64,000 bases of DNA from JAFGJQ01 sp964586145. Lineage in GTDB: Bacteria; Planctomycetota; Phycisphaerae; UBA1845. The stretch is from positions 1 through 64,000 of the forward strand of contig CAZPHH010000013.1 of NCBI GenBank assembly GCA_964586145.1, given 5' to 3'. Of the stretch, positions 53,328 through 62,277 are shown piece after piece. Position 1 is the first letter of the stretch; each line of letters begins with the position of its first letter. The notes beneath the pieces are model-generated. The model ran no database searches, was not told the DNA's origin, and saw only the letters and a program-made list of their open reading frames with translations. Position numbers and translations under genes: made by a program.

Positions 53328-54704
53328 TCAGTATGCCTGCCGGATGTCCATCTGCTCGAAGTAGTGGTGCAGAATTGTCGCGTAATCGTAGCCCTGCAGG
53401 GCCATGCCCAGGGCCCCGATCTGGCAGAGGCCGGCCCCGTGGCCCCAGCCGGCGCCGATCAGGCGAATGGTTTGCAGCCGGCCCCTCTGGTCCCGCTCGG
53501 CCGCCACCTTGAACGCACTGCTGAAAAGGAACTTCTCGTGCAGGGCGTGGCGGATCCAGTACTGGTCTTCGATCGTCGCCGTCCGGCGCCGCTGTTCCGG
53601 GTCGTGGTAGACCACCTGCAGAGCGGTGGCCCGGCCGGAGTGGCCGCGGCGGGTGACGGCGAGGTCCAGCAGCTCGGCCAGGGCTTCGCGGCCGGTGATG
53701 CCCGTTCGTTCGAAAAACTTGGTGCGGAGGATCTCTTCCAGCCGCGCCCGCGGATACTCGACCGTCCAGCGGAAGTAGCTGCCCGCCTCGTCCACCGCGC
53801 CCAGGTACTTCTCGAACTCCGCCGGTGACACCACGTTCGGGCTGCAGAACACGTCGCACGTGTTGAGCCAGTCGCCGGTGAGGTACTCATCCAACTGGGC
53901 GGGCTGAAGTGGGACGAAGCGGCGGGCATGCGAGTCGGGCGGGGCGTCGGCCACCACGTACTGTCCGGGCTTGTAGATGCCCCACACGGGTTCCGGGCCC
54001 TCGACGACACCGCCGCAACACTTGGAGTAGTTCGCGTCAACGAGGGTGCCGCTGCGGTGAATCATGACCTCGCCGCGCGTCTCTTCGACCGCGGAGTGGC
54101 CTGCCGGCGTCAGGTGTGTGAAGCCCTGGTAGCGCTGGCAGCAGTCGTCATTGCAGAAGTCAAAACCCTGGGCCTCGTGCTTGCGCTCGGTCCGAGCCAG
54201 CAGCCACGACCGGGCCGTGACGCATTGGGCCTTGAGAAGGTCCATCGGGCACTCGCCGCCCATCTCGGCCGTGATGACGCCCTTGAGATAGTCCTCGATC
54301 GGGATTTCGTTGACCAGCAGGATCCGTCCGTCACAGACCGAGGCCACAAAGGCGCCCGGCACCACCTGCGTGATCCGCTTTTCCCAGTGGAACCCGCGGC
54401 CGGCCACCACGTCGTGCAGTGTGATCAGCGGTGGATGCGCCCGGTCCCCAGCCGGGGGGATGACCCTCCAGCGACGCGCCACGTCCGCCGGCTTTCCGTC
54501 GACCACCAGGGCGATTCGCTCGCCGTCCACGCGCAGGACGAACGAGCGGGCGCCACACCCGGTCCCCTCGGCATCTGAGGTGGGGGTCAAGCGGTAGTCG
54601 GTTTCGGACGCATCCATCCGCACGGACGTGGCGCCGTCTTCGGGCAACACAACCCCGACGCGGACGAGCGGTTCCTGCCGGCTCTCCAGCGTCCATTTGT
54701 CCAT
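53328..54704 (-). CDS. SpoIID/LytB-domain protein
   Basis: About 458 residues from the ATG at 54704, which has GGAG upstream. An ATG at 54731 is possible. IPIEDYLKGVITAEMGGECP, LLKAQCVTARSWLLARTERK, AVEETRGEVMIHRSG and ANYSKCCGGVVEGPEPVWG match SpoIID, and GAGWGHGAGLCQIGALGMAL is the end motif. The insert FDFCNDDCCQRYQGF is Cys-rich. SpoIID enzymes cut denuded glycan strands of peptidoglycan. No clear signal peptide is visible at either start, so its location is unresolved. Confidence 0.9.
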   Translation of the reverse strand: MDKWTLESRQEPLVRVGVVLPEDGATSVRMDASETDYRLTPTSDAEGTGCGARSFVLRVDGERIALVVDGKPADVARRWRVIPPAGDRAHPPLITLHDVVAGRGFHWEKRITQVVPGAFVASVCDGRILLVNEIPIEDYLKGVITAEMGGECPMDLLKAQCVTARSWLLARTERKHEAQGFDFCNDDCCQRYQGFTHLTPAGHSAVEETRGEVMIHRSGTLVDANYSKCCGGVVEGPEPVWGIYKPGQYVVADAPPDSHARRFVPLQPAQLDEYLTGDWLNTCDVFCSPNVVSPAEFEKYLGAVDEAGSYFRWTVEYPRARLEEILRTKFFERTGITGREALAELLDLAVTRRGHSGRATALQVVYHDPEQRRRTATIEDQYWIRHALHEKFLFSSAFKVAAERDQRGRLQTIRLIGAGWGHGAGLCQIGALGMALQGYDYATILHHYFEQMDIRQAY

Positions 54705-54962
54705 CCTGACTCCGTGTAGCGGCTCACTCATGTGCCGGCGTCCATGGCTGAGAATGCGATCGCCCATTGCAAGTTTGTATGCCCCATCAGGCCATGATAA
54801 TGTAAACGGCCCCGATTGCGAAGGGCGGGAAAAGACCCTAGCGCCCGGAGGTCCGCAGTCACTCGAGGGCAAAAGCCCGCAGGAACGCCACCTAGGCCCG
54901 CGTGGAGGACAGGGAACCTTCGTATCAGAGGTTGAAACTGGGCAAGAGAAGGGAAGTGTAAC

Positions 54963-55946
54963 ATGAAGCATCGAGAGCTGGGCAAGAATGGTCCGAGCGT
55001 GTCGGCCATCGGCCTGGGTTGCATGGCGATGTCCGAGTTCTACGGCCCCCACGAAGAAAGCGAGTCCATCGCCACCATTCACCGGGCGCTGGATCTGGGT
55101 GTGAATTTCCTCGACACGGCCGACATGTACGGCCGGGGGCACAACGAGGAACTGGTCGGCCGGGCCATTCGCGACCGGCGGGATCGCGTGGTGCTGGCCA
55201 CGAAGTTCGGCATTCTGCGGGTGGAAGGGGAGACGCGTTCCGTGGACGGCCGGCCGGAGTACGTCCAGTCGGCCTGTGAGGCGAGCCTTCGCCGCCTAGG
55301 GCTGGATCACGTGGACCTGTACTACCAGCACCGGGTCGATCCGGCGACTCCGATTGAGGACACTGTGGGGGCCATGGCCGAGCTGGTGCAGCAGGGGAAG
55401 GTACGGTTCCTGGGGTTGTCCGAGGCGTTGCCGGCGACGATTCGTCGGGCGGCGGCGGTGCATCCGATTGCGGCACTCCAGACGGAATACTCGCTCTGGT
55501 CGCGCGAGCCGGAGGCGGAAATCCTGGCGACCTGTCGAGAGCTGGGCATCACGTTTGTGCCGTACAGCCCGTTGGGTCGAGGGTTTCTCACGGGCCAGAT
55601 ACGGTCGGTCGATGAGCTGGCGCCGGATGATTGGCGGCGGATGAATCCGCGCTTCCAGGGTGAAAATCTCAAGCGGAACCTGGAGCTCGTGGCACGGGTG
55701 GAACAGGTCGCGAAGGAGAAGCACTGCACGCCGGCGCAGTTGGCCTTGGCGTGGCTGCTGGCCCAGGGGGAAGACATCGTACCCATTCCCGGGACGCGCA
55801 AGGCAAAGCGCGTGGAGGAAAACGCGGCGGCGACAGACGTGGTGCTGACCGCGGACGATCTGAAGCGGATCGACGAGGTCGCGCCGCCGGGTGCCGCCGC
55901 TGGATCACGCTATCCCGACTGGGCGATGAAGTTCGTGAACGGCTGA
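54963..55946 (+). CDS. Aldo/keto reductase
   Basis: A 327-residue protein. The active-site Asp, Tyr, Lys and His residues appear in FLDTADMYGRG, LATKFGILR and DLYYQHRVDP. The NADPH-binding end has VPIPGTRKAKRVEENAAAT. IGLGCMAMSEFYGP and LQTEYSLWSREPEAEIL place it in the YajO/AKR13-like branch. The substrate, probably a small aldehyde or ketone, is unknown. It starts divergently from the SpoIID-like gene across a 258-base spacer, in which I saw no convincing promoter pair. Confidence 0.94.
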   Translation: MKHRELGKNGPSVSAIGLGCMAMSEFYGPHEESESIATIHRALDLGVNFLDTADMYGRGHNEELVGRAIRDRRDRVVLATKFGILRVEGETRSVDGRPEYVQSACEASLRRLGLDHVDLYYQHRVDPATPIEDTVGAMAELVQQGKVRFLGLSEALPATIRRAAAVHPIAALQTEYSLWSREPEAEILATCRELGITFVPYSPLGRGFLTGQIRSVDELAPDDWRRMNPRFQGENLKRNLELVARVEQVAKEKHCTPAQLALAWLLAQGEDIVPIPGTRKAKRVEENAAATDVVLTADDLKRIDEVAPPGAAAGSRYPDWAMKFVNG

Positions 55947-55985
55947 CGGGTCCGATTGGGCAGCGCCACCCACTGGAATCGACGA

Positions 55986-57017
55986 ATGGCATGCAGGCCG
56001 CAGACAAACGTGCCAATGGCCGGCAAGGCCCGCCCGGCCAGCTCGCTGGCCCGCGCCACACCACTCACCGGTCGGTTGATGCTCTGCCTGGGACTGCTCT
56101 TCCTCATTCCAGCTCTCTCGTTTCAGGCGTGCGAATGGTTCTATCCGTGGATTCCGTTCGACGACATCCAGGGAGTCAACCTGTCGTTTGTCGTGTTGGT
56201 TGTGGGGGCGGGCCTGTGGCTCTGGCGGCGTTTCGTGCGATGGACGCTCGGCCGTGCGGCTGCCACGGCTGTTACCGTGCTGGTGCCCCTGGCCCAGGTG
56301 CTCTGGTGGCAGCCGATGTTCAACGTCGGATGTGTCACTGACGACATCCTGCGTACCGGGCAGAACCTCAGCCTGGTCGGCCTGTGGGTGTGGGTGGCCG
56401 TGTGGCTGTGGTGGGGCCTGGATCGGGGCTGGGCGGTGATCCGAACACGTTGGCCGCTGGGCGGCGACGGGAGGCGAATGATGACACCGACTGCGCGTTC
56501 CCTGGCCGCGGGCATGGGCCTGTTACCGTTTCTGGTCGGCCTGTGGCTGATTCTACTCGTGTTTCTAACGGACGTGGTGAGCCTGGGAGAAGACGAGCAT
56601 GCGGTCATAATCTGCAATGGCGTGTGCGCCGTTGTGGCCGTCGTCGTCTGGATCTTGATCTGGCGGCATCGCGTGGCATGGACGCGTCGGGCGCGGATCG
56701 GGACGATCCTTTCCTCGGGAGTGCTTCTCCACGTGGCGGTTCTGGTTCCGCTGTACTACGTGCTTCGCGGCGATTCCGACGGGGAGGTCGGCGTTGTGGC
56801 GCTTCCGGTTGTTGCGCTGGGGATTTGGCTGCTTTTTACGGCGTTCCTCTGGCCGGCACGGGCGGTGCCGGTACAGGAGCGGATCGAGGCGGGTGTTCGT
56901 TGCACGCGCTGCGGCTATAGCCTCCGCGGCCTGACCGGCACCCGCTGCCCGGAGTGTGGGTACGAACCGACGCTGGAGTCCTTCTGCGCCGGGTGGGTGA
57001 CGGAAGAAGGATTGTGA
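55986..57017 (+). CDS. Multi-pass membrane protein with C-terminal zinc ribbon
   Basis: About 343 residues from the ATG at 55986. A TTG at 55956 and an ATG at 56016 are alternatives. Seven or so hydrophobic segments (LMLCLGLLFLIPALSF, VWVAVWLWWGLD, PLYYVLRG-type) are followed by a zinc ribbon, CTRCGYSLRGLTGTRCPECG, with two CxxC pairs. This ribbon is common on membrane and other hypothetical proteins of planctomycetes. A function is unknown. Confidence 0.85.
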   Translation: MACRPQTNVPMAGKARPASSLARATPLTGRLMLCLGLLFLIPALSFQACEWFYPWIPFDDIQGVNLSFVVLVVGAGLWLWRRFVRWTLGRAAATAVTVLVPLAQVLWWQPMFNVGCVTDDILRTGQNLSLVGLWVWVAVWLWWGLDRGWAVIRTRWPLGGDGRRMMTPTARSLAAGMGLLPFLVGLWLILLVFLTDVVSLGEDEHAVIICNGVCAVVAVVVWILIWRHRVAWTRRARIGTILSSGVLLHVAVLVPLYYVLRGDSDGEVGVVALPVVALGIWLLFTAFLWPARAVPVQERIEAGVRCTRCGYSLRGLTGTRCPECGYEPTLESFCAGWVTEEGL

Positions 57018-57554
57018 CGCCGTGCATCAAGGAGCGGCGGGATGCATGAGCGTGCCGGGGGAAGGCGTTATCGCCGCGAACGCAGGGCGCGGCGGCGTTG
57101 CACACAGGCCCGGTCCTCTGTTGCTCCCGGGCTCTTCCTGTGTGTCGCGAACTCGGCTCGCAACGAGGTGGGAAAACTCCTGACAGACTGCTTCTCCACT
57201 GCCTCGACGCTCGGTTCATGGGGGGACTCGGCTGGAATGCACAGACCCGCTTGATTCTACGGGGGCGCGTGTTACCATGTGCGTCGCTGGAGTGGGCCCG
57301 AAGCGGGTGGGCAGGCGGTGGTCGCGGTCTGACGCGAAGACGTCGGATGACGAAGTGAAGGGCGGCCCGAAGGGGCGGGCGGTCATTTACGAGTAAGCCG
57401 ATGTGGTCGGATGCCTCCGCGTGTTCGTCCGCGTCGGTTTTTTTGCCGCCTTGACGGCATGGATGCCCGCTCGCGCGGGGGCAGCCGGCGGACGCCGCAC
57501 CGGGAGGGGTGTGACGCCGACGTGACACAAAGGCCAGGGCCGGAAGGACAGAAT
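57018..57554. other. Intergenic stretch of about 537 bases, possible weak promoter
   Basis: No convincing gene is seen on either strand. A possible promoter, TTGATT (57252-57257) and TACCAT (57274-57279) with a 16-base spacer, points towards the radical SAM gene at 57555 and would give a leader near 270 bases. A seven-T run lies near 57438 after GC-rich sequence but has no good stem. Confidence 0.4.
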
Positions 57555-59444
57555 ATGGAACTACCTCCCCGTCCACGGGGCGATGAACTGCTGCGACCGG
57601 GGGAACTGCTCGATCTGCGCCACCGAGTGCGGCGTCTTGCTCGCGCGCACGACCTGACCAGCGTGATCGCCTGCGCATTCGACCCGCGCACGCAGATGCT
57701 CCCCTTCGTCTATGCGGCCACGCACATGGTGCCGGCCGGCGTCCGGGCCGTCGGCGCCGCGATGCTGGACGCGGGCTTTGAGAAGACGCGCATCGTCCTG
57801 CAGCAGTGGAACCGGAATTTCCGACCGCAACAGATGCGTCTGGACGGGCGCGTCCCGGACCTCTTCATGGTCTCGAGCATGCAGCTCCATTCCGCTGCGT
57901 GTGAGGGGCTGATTCGCGACGCGTGCCGTATCGATCCCCGGCATCGCCCATTGATCATCGTCGGCGGTCCCAAGGCGATCTACGAGCCCTGGGACGCCTT
58001 CAGCGCCGACCCGCGCGATCCGTGGGGCGCAGACGTGGCCGTCACCGGCGAGGAATACGTACTGCTCGATCTGCTGGAGGTCCTGCTGTCGATCCGGGCG
58101 AACGGCGAATCGCTGCGATCGACGTTTCTGCGGGCGCGGAACAGCAGCCTTCTCGACGACGTTCCCGGCCTGGTCTATGCACAGACGGACAAGGCCGGCG
58201 TCGCGGAGACGCTGGTCGACACGGGTGTGCAGCGCCTGCTGGGTGATCTGGACGAACTGCCGCACCCGGTGCTGGGCTACCGGTTGCTGGAGCCCCCCGG
58301 CCGGCGGGCGACACTCGGGGCACATGCCCTTCCCGCCGGGCGCGTGGCCCGGTACAGCCCGATTGCGTCTCTCGTGATGACGTTTGGCTGCAGGTTTGCC
58401 TGTCCCTATTGCCCAATTCCCGCGTACAACCAGCGGCAGCATCGCGTGAAGAGCGGGGCGCGCATCGCGGACGAGTTTCAGCGACTGTATCAGGAGTACC
58501 GCATCCACAACTACTTCGGCACGGATGACAACTTCTTCAACCGGAAGGAGCGTGCGCTGGACATCATCGAGACCCTGGCCCGCACGGAAATCGAGGGTGC
58601 GCCGCTCTGCAAGCGGGTCCGCTGGGGCACGGAGGTCACTCTTCACGATGCATTCCAGCTTCGCGACCATTTCAAAACGGTTCGCAAGGCGGGCGTGCGT
58701 GCCCTGTGGATGGGGATCGAAGACATGACCGGGTCCCTGGTGAAAAAGGGCCAGAGCGTTGACAAGATGACCGAGGTGTTCCGCCTGCTGCGGTGGCACG
58801 GCATCTGGCCGATGCCGATGATGATGCACCATGACGCGCAGCCGCTGGTCAGCCGCGGCCCGGTGCCCGGCGGTCTGCTCAACCAGGTCGGCCTGCTGCG
58901 CAACGCCGGTGCGATCAGCATGCAGGTGTTGATGCTGGTGCCTGCGACGGGCTCCGCGTTGTACGCCGGAACGTATACGTCCGGGATGGCCTATGAGAGC
59001 GTCGGGGGGTGTCGCGTGGAGGAACACATGCTCGGCGGAAGCCACGTCGTGGCGTCTTTCCATCCGAAACCCTGGCGCAAGCAGTTGAACCTCCTGGCGG
59101 CCTACCTCTACTTCTACAATCCCGTCCGCTTCCTTTGGGCCCTCGTGAGGCCGAAAAGCCGACTGTATCTCGTGGACGCCGGCGAGCAGTTGCTGGGCAT
59201 GAAGGGTCTGCTGCTGACCATCCGCCGGACCCTCGGTTGGGCCCTGCGACTGCGTTTTGGCGACATCCGACGCCGGTCGGCGCCGCCCATAAGCTCCATA
59301 CCGATGCGCAGCGCCGACGGCCTGGAGGCGGACCACGCTTTGCCCGGCACGCGCCCGGCGGCATCGGCTGAACGAAAGGAGCCGACGGCCGTGCGGCGCG
59401 GAGTTCCCGGAACGGAATGGCCCGCTCATGCCGGTCGGACCTGA
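57555..59444 (+). CDS. B12-binding radical SAM protein
   Basis: A 629-residue protein. The ATG at 57555 has AAGGA 7 bases upstream. The first 250 residues form a variant cobalamin-binding region with LIIVGGPKAIYEPWDAFSAD and DVAVTGEEYVLLDLLEVLLS. The radical SAM core has MTFGCRFACPYCPIPAYNQR, with the CxxxCxxC cysteines, then GTDDNFFNRKERALDIIETL and WMGIEDMTGSLVKKGQSVDK. It ends in a basic, Pro-rich tail. This branch resembles proteins in planctomycete and anaerobe genomes whose reaction is unknown. It faces the GGR-like gene convergently. Confidence 0.9.
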   Translation: MELPPRPRGDELLRPGELLDLRHRVRRLARAHDLTSVIACAFDPRTQMLPFVYAATHMVPAGVRAVGAAMLDAGFEKTRIVLQQWNRNFRPQQMRLDGRVPDLFMVSSMQLHSAACEGLIRDACRIDPRHRPLIIVGGPKAIYEPWDAFSADPRDPWGADVAVTGEEYVLLDLLEVLLSIRANGESLRSTFLRARNSSLLDDVPGLVYAQTDKAGVAETLVDTGVQRLLGDLDELPHPVLGYRLLEPPGRRATLGAHALPAGRVARYSPIASLVMTFGCRFACPYCPIPAYNQRQHRVKSGARIADEFQRLYQEYRIHNYFGTDDNFFNRKERALDIIETLARTEIEGAPLCKRVRWGTEVTLHDAFQLRDHFKTVRKAGVRALWMGIEDMTGSLVKKGQSVDKMTEVFRLLRWHGIWPMPMMMHHDAQPLVSRGPVPGGLLNQVGLLRNAGAISMQVLMLVPATGSALYAGTYTSGMAYESVGGCRVEEHMLGGSHVVASFHPKPWRKQLNLLAAYLYFYNPVRFLWALVRPKSRLYLVDAGEQLLGMKGLLLTIRRTLGWALRLRFGDIRRRSAPPISSIPMRSADGLEADHALPGTRPAASAERKEPTAVRRGVPGTEWPAHAGRT

Positions 59445-59529
59445 AGGCGAGCGGCCGGAAGGAGACGCAGTCGTTCCGGCGCTTCGTGGATGCGATGGAC
59501 GCTCCAGAGGGAAGGGGGGGCGCAGAGAT

Positions 59530-60627
59530 TCAGATGTTGTCGCCGCGGAAGAAGGCGGCGGCCATGCGGTCGGCCATGGGCTGGTTGGAAAAGACCAGGG
59601 GCACCAGGAACTGCATGTCGGTATTGGGTGAGCGCAGATACTCCGCCATCTCCAGTCGCCATCGCGTGTCGAACGTCATCAGCTTGTCCTGCGATTGCCG
59701 GCTCTTGAGCGCGGTGGTCACCACCTTGGCCGCAATGGAGGCCGACCACATGGCGGGCACCACGCCTTCGTTCGAGAGGGCGGCCACAAACCCGCCCGCC
59801 TCGCCGATGAGAAGGGCGTGCTTGCCAACGTGCGTTTCCATGTCCAAAGCGTTCAGCGGCGGCGGCACGATGACCATACGCTCCGGTTGAGGATCAATGT
59901 CGGCCGGAATACGCTCCCGTTCCGCCAGGGTCTGGCAGAGACGTGTCAGCCGTGAGACGGCGTCCGCCCGGGTGCCCGGCACGCTTACCGCCACGGTGAG
60001 CTGGCCCGCCGCAGACAGCGTCATCCCGTAGCCGCCGTCGCGGGTCAGGCCCAGGATGATGCTGATCTTGCCCTTGTCTCTGGCCGGCGGCGCGCCCGTG
60101 GGCACGCATAGATACGCCGCCCAGAATCGTCCGGATGGGGCGGTCAGGCCGATCCGACCGGCAAGCGCAGACGAACGACCGTCGGCGAGCACGAGGATTC
60201 GTCCCTGGACCGGGTCGTGGTTCCGGAACCGGGCTTCCACGTTCTTCTCACGGAGGGTTACGTCCAAAACCGTGGCCTCGTGGATCGCCTGGACGCCGGC
60301 GGAGGTGGCCGAGTCGATCAGGGTGTTCTCAAACGCGGCGCGGTCGATGAAGTAGCCGGGAGTCTCCCGCGTCGCGGGAGTGGCGGATTTGGCCAGGTCC
60401 GCGCTGAGAAAGGTGATGTCCGCGATGGGGCGGTCCAGCGTCTCCCGGCAGGCGCCGATGCTTTCCAGTAGCGGGGCGGCCTGCGCGCCCACCCACCCGA
60501 TGCCGGCGGGCGTCCGGGGAAAGGGCTGGCTGCCCACCAGGGCGACGCGATGCCCCGCTTGGGCCAGCAGAGAGGCGGCGGTACTTCCGGCCGGCCCGGT
60601 TCCGACGATCAGAACATCATAGGTCAC
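59530..60627 (-). CDS. FAD-dependent oxidoreductase, geranylgeranyl-reductase-like
   Basis: A 365-residue protein with a GTG start at 60627 preceded by GGGAGG. The FAD-binding loop DVLIVGTGPAGSTAASLLAQ and the later ALLIGEAGGFVAALSNEGVV (GD-type motif variant) identify a p-hydroxybenzoate-hydroxylase-fold enzyme of the GGR/tryptophan-halogenase group. GYFIDRAAFENTLIDSA is typical. GGR enzymes reduce isoprenoid chains, while relatives oxidise aromatic rings. The substrate is unknown. Confidence 0.88.
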   Translation of the reverse strand: MTYDVLIVGTGPAGSTAASLLAQAGHRVALVGSQPFPRTPAGIGWVGAQAAPLLESIGACRETLDRPIADITFLSADLAKSATPATRETPGYFIDRAAFENTLIDSATSAGVQAIHEATVLDVTLREKNVEARFRNHDPVQGRILVLADGRSSALAGRIGLTAPSGRFWAAYLCVPTGAPPARDKGKISIILGLTRDGGYGMTLSAAGQLTVAVSVPGTRADAVSRLTRLCQTLAERERIPADIDPQPERMVIVPPPLNALDMETHVGKHALLIGEAGGFVAALSNEGVVPAMWSASIAAKVVTTALKSRQSQDKLMTFDTRWRLEMAEYLRSPNTDMQFLVPLVFSNQPMADRMAAAFFRGDNI

Positions 60628-60753
60628 AGTCCCTGACCCTCCCGGTCGGCGTGGGCTGGGGCTTTCCTGTGTTGGCGAGGCAACATATCGACTTCCGACT
60701 TCACAAGTGGCAGCCGCACGCCCAGGCCGGCCGCTGCGGAGGATCGTTGTAGT

Positions 60754-61578
60754 CTAATCCAGGTCGACAATCAACATGCGGCGGTCCAGAAACACCGCCT
60801 GGTGATGGATGCCGGCGGCTTTCACTATCGCAATGGCCGTGTCGAAATCGGCGGCGATGTGCTCGGGCCGGTGAGCGTCGGATCCGAACGCGACGGCCTG
60901 GCCGCCGAGCGCGGCGTAGCGGGCGATCACCGAACCGTCGGGCATGGGTCGGCCGGTGCCGAACCGGATGGAGGAGGTGTTCACCTCCGGCACGAGCCCG
61001 GCCTCCAGGCAGGTCCGGAGGATGTCGTCCACCAGGTCTGCTCCGATGCCCGGCACATCGTTCTCGAAGAAGCGGTGGGTGTAGCGTCGGACGAGGTCCA
61101 GGTGTCCGAGCACGTGGAAGACCGGCCCACGCTGCCGAGCCAGGTCGCGTGCCCAGCCGACCGCCTCCAGCACGGCTTCGAGATAGATGCGAACCCCCGC
61201 GGCGGCGTCGATGTCCTTCCAGTCTTCGGGACGGTGCAACGCGCCGCGCTGCGTCCAGTGCACGCTCAGCATGACCAGATCAAACGTGTGCCGGGCCAGG
61301 TGGTCCAGGATGAAACCCTCGTTCCGCGGCTGATAACAGACTTCGATGCCCTTGCCGATGCGGAGTTGATGGCCGTACATCTGGCGCAGCCACGCCAGAT
61401 CGGCGGAGTAGCGTTCGTCGTTGTAGCGACACAGGTGCCACTCGTCCGGGTGGGTGTCGAAGTGCTCGGTGAAGGTCAGACCCTGCAGGTCGAGTTCGAT
61501 CGCCCGGCGCACGTTTTCTTCCGGGTCCGTTTCGCAGTCAAACGAGTGCCGGGAATGGAGGTGCTGGTCGAATCGCAT
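60754..61578 (-). CDS. PHP-domain phosphatase, histidinol-phosphatase (HisK) family
   Basis: A 274-residue protein from the ATG at 61578. MRFDQHLHSRHSFDCE gives the HxH metal motif. LTFTEHFDTHPDEW, LVMLSVHWTQRG, VLGHLDLVRRY and FGSDAHRPEHIAADF add the other metal residues of the PHP barrel. This layout matches HisK-type histidinol-phosphatases of histidine biosynthesis. No other his gene is nearby, so a different small phosphoester is possible. Confidence 0.88.
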   Translation of the reverse strand: MRFDQHLHSRHSFDCETDPEENVRRAIELDLQGLTFTEHFDTHPDEWHLCRYNDERYSADLAWLRQMYGHQLRIGKGIEVCYQPRNEGFILDHLARHTFDLVMLSVHWTQRGALHRPEDWKDIDAAAGVRIYLEAVLEAVGWARDLARQRGPVFHVLGHLDLVRRYTHRFFENDVPGIGADLVDDILRTCLEAGLVPEVNTSSIRFGTGRPMPDGSVIARYAALGGQAVAFGSDAHRPEHIAADFDTAIAIVKAAGIHHQAVFLDRRMLIVDLD

Positions 61579-61760
61579 CGTGAGACAGTCTACGAAGAGG
61601 GCTGTGGGGCGGTCCAGTGGACTGTCGAGGCGGATTTTCCCGAATGCCGTTCCGGGGCTTGGCGAAGACGGACGGTGGCAGTAGGATATGTGCATCGCGC
61701 GGTCGAGTCCGGGCCGCTCACCGGCGCAGGCGGACGAATCCTGTCTTCGGAGAAATCCCG

Positions 61761-62225
61761 ATGCCACAGACGACGCAGTTTTCCGTCTTTACCGCGAACA
61801 AGCCGGGCGTGCTGGCAGAAGTCTGTCGCACCATGGCCCGGGAGAAAATCAATATCACGGGCATGTCCATGATGGATGCCGCGGAGAGCGGGGTCCTGCG
61901 GCTGATCACGGACAAGCCGGACAGCGCCCGCGTGGCGCTGCAGCGAATGAACATCCCCATGACGGAAACGGATGTCCTGGCCATCACGTTGCCCAATCGG
62001 GTGGGGGCCGTGGCGGACCTGTGCGAGCGGCTGTCCAACGCCCATGTCCACATCGCGTACATGTACGCGACCACGGGTGGCCGGGGCGCCAACGCGACGG
62101 TTGTCTTCAAGGTCGGCGATGTGAAGAAGGCGGTTCGGGCGATCGAAGCCCCGGGCAGGCTTTCCACGGGGAAAGACATGAAGATCAAGCTCCGGCACCC
62201 CCCCCGCGTGGCCCGGCGGCGATAG
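61761..62225 (+). CDS. Tandem ACT-domain protein
   Basis: A 154-residue protein. The ATG at 61761 has GGAG upstream. Two ACT domains are seen: FSVFTANKPGVLAEVCRTMA (about 7-26) with KINITGMSMMDAAESGVLRL, and AITLPNRVGAVADLCERLSN (about 75-94) with VHIAYMYATTGGRGANATVV. Such proteins bind amino acids and regulate by contact with partner enzymes. It lies divergent from the PHP gene and upstream of hemL. Its effector is unknown. Confidence 0.9.
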   Translation: MPQTTQFSVFTANKPGVLAEVCRTMAREKINITGMSMMDAAESGVLRLITDKPDSARVALQRMNIPMTETDVLAITLPNRVGAVADLCERLSNAHVHIAYMYATTGGRGANATVVFKVGDVKKAVRAIEAPGRLSTGKDMKIKLRHPPRVARRR

Positions 62226-62277
62226 ACTGTGCCGGGGGGCGGCTTCGAGGCGGCTTGCATCGGTCTGTTGGGCTCCT

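Noticed and set aside
57042..57254. Possible 70-residue protein between the zinc-ribbon and radical SAM genes
   Set aside because: Basic low-complexity composition, no convincing ribosome site and no protein-like pattern.
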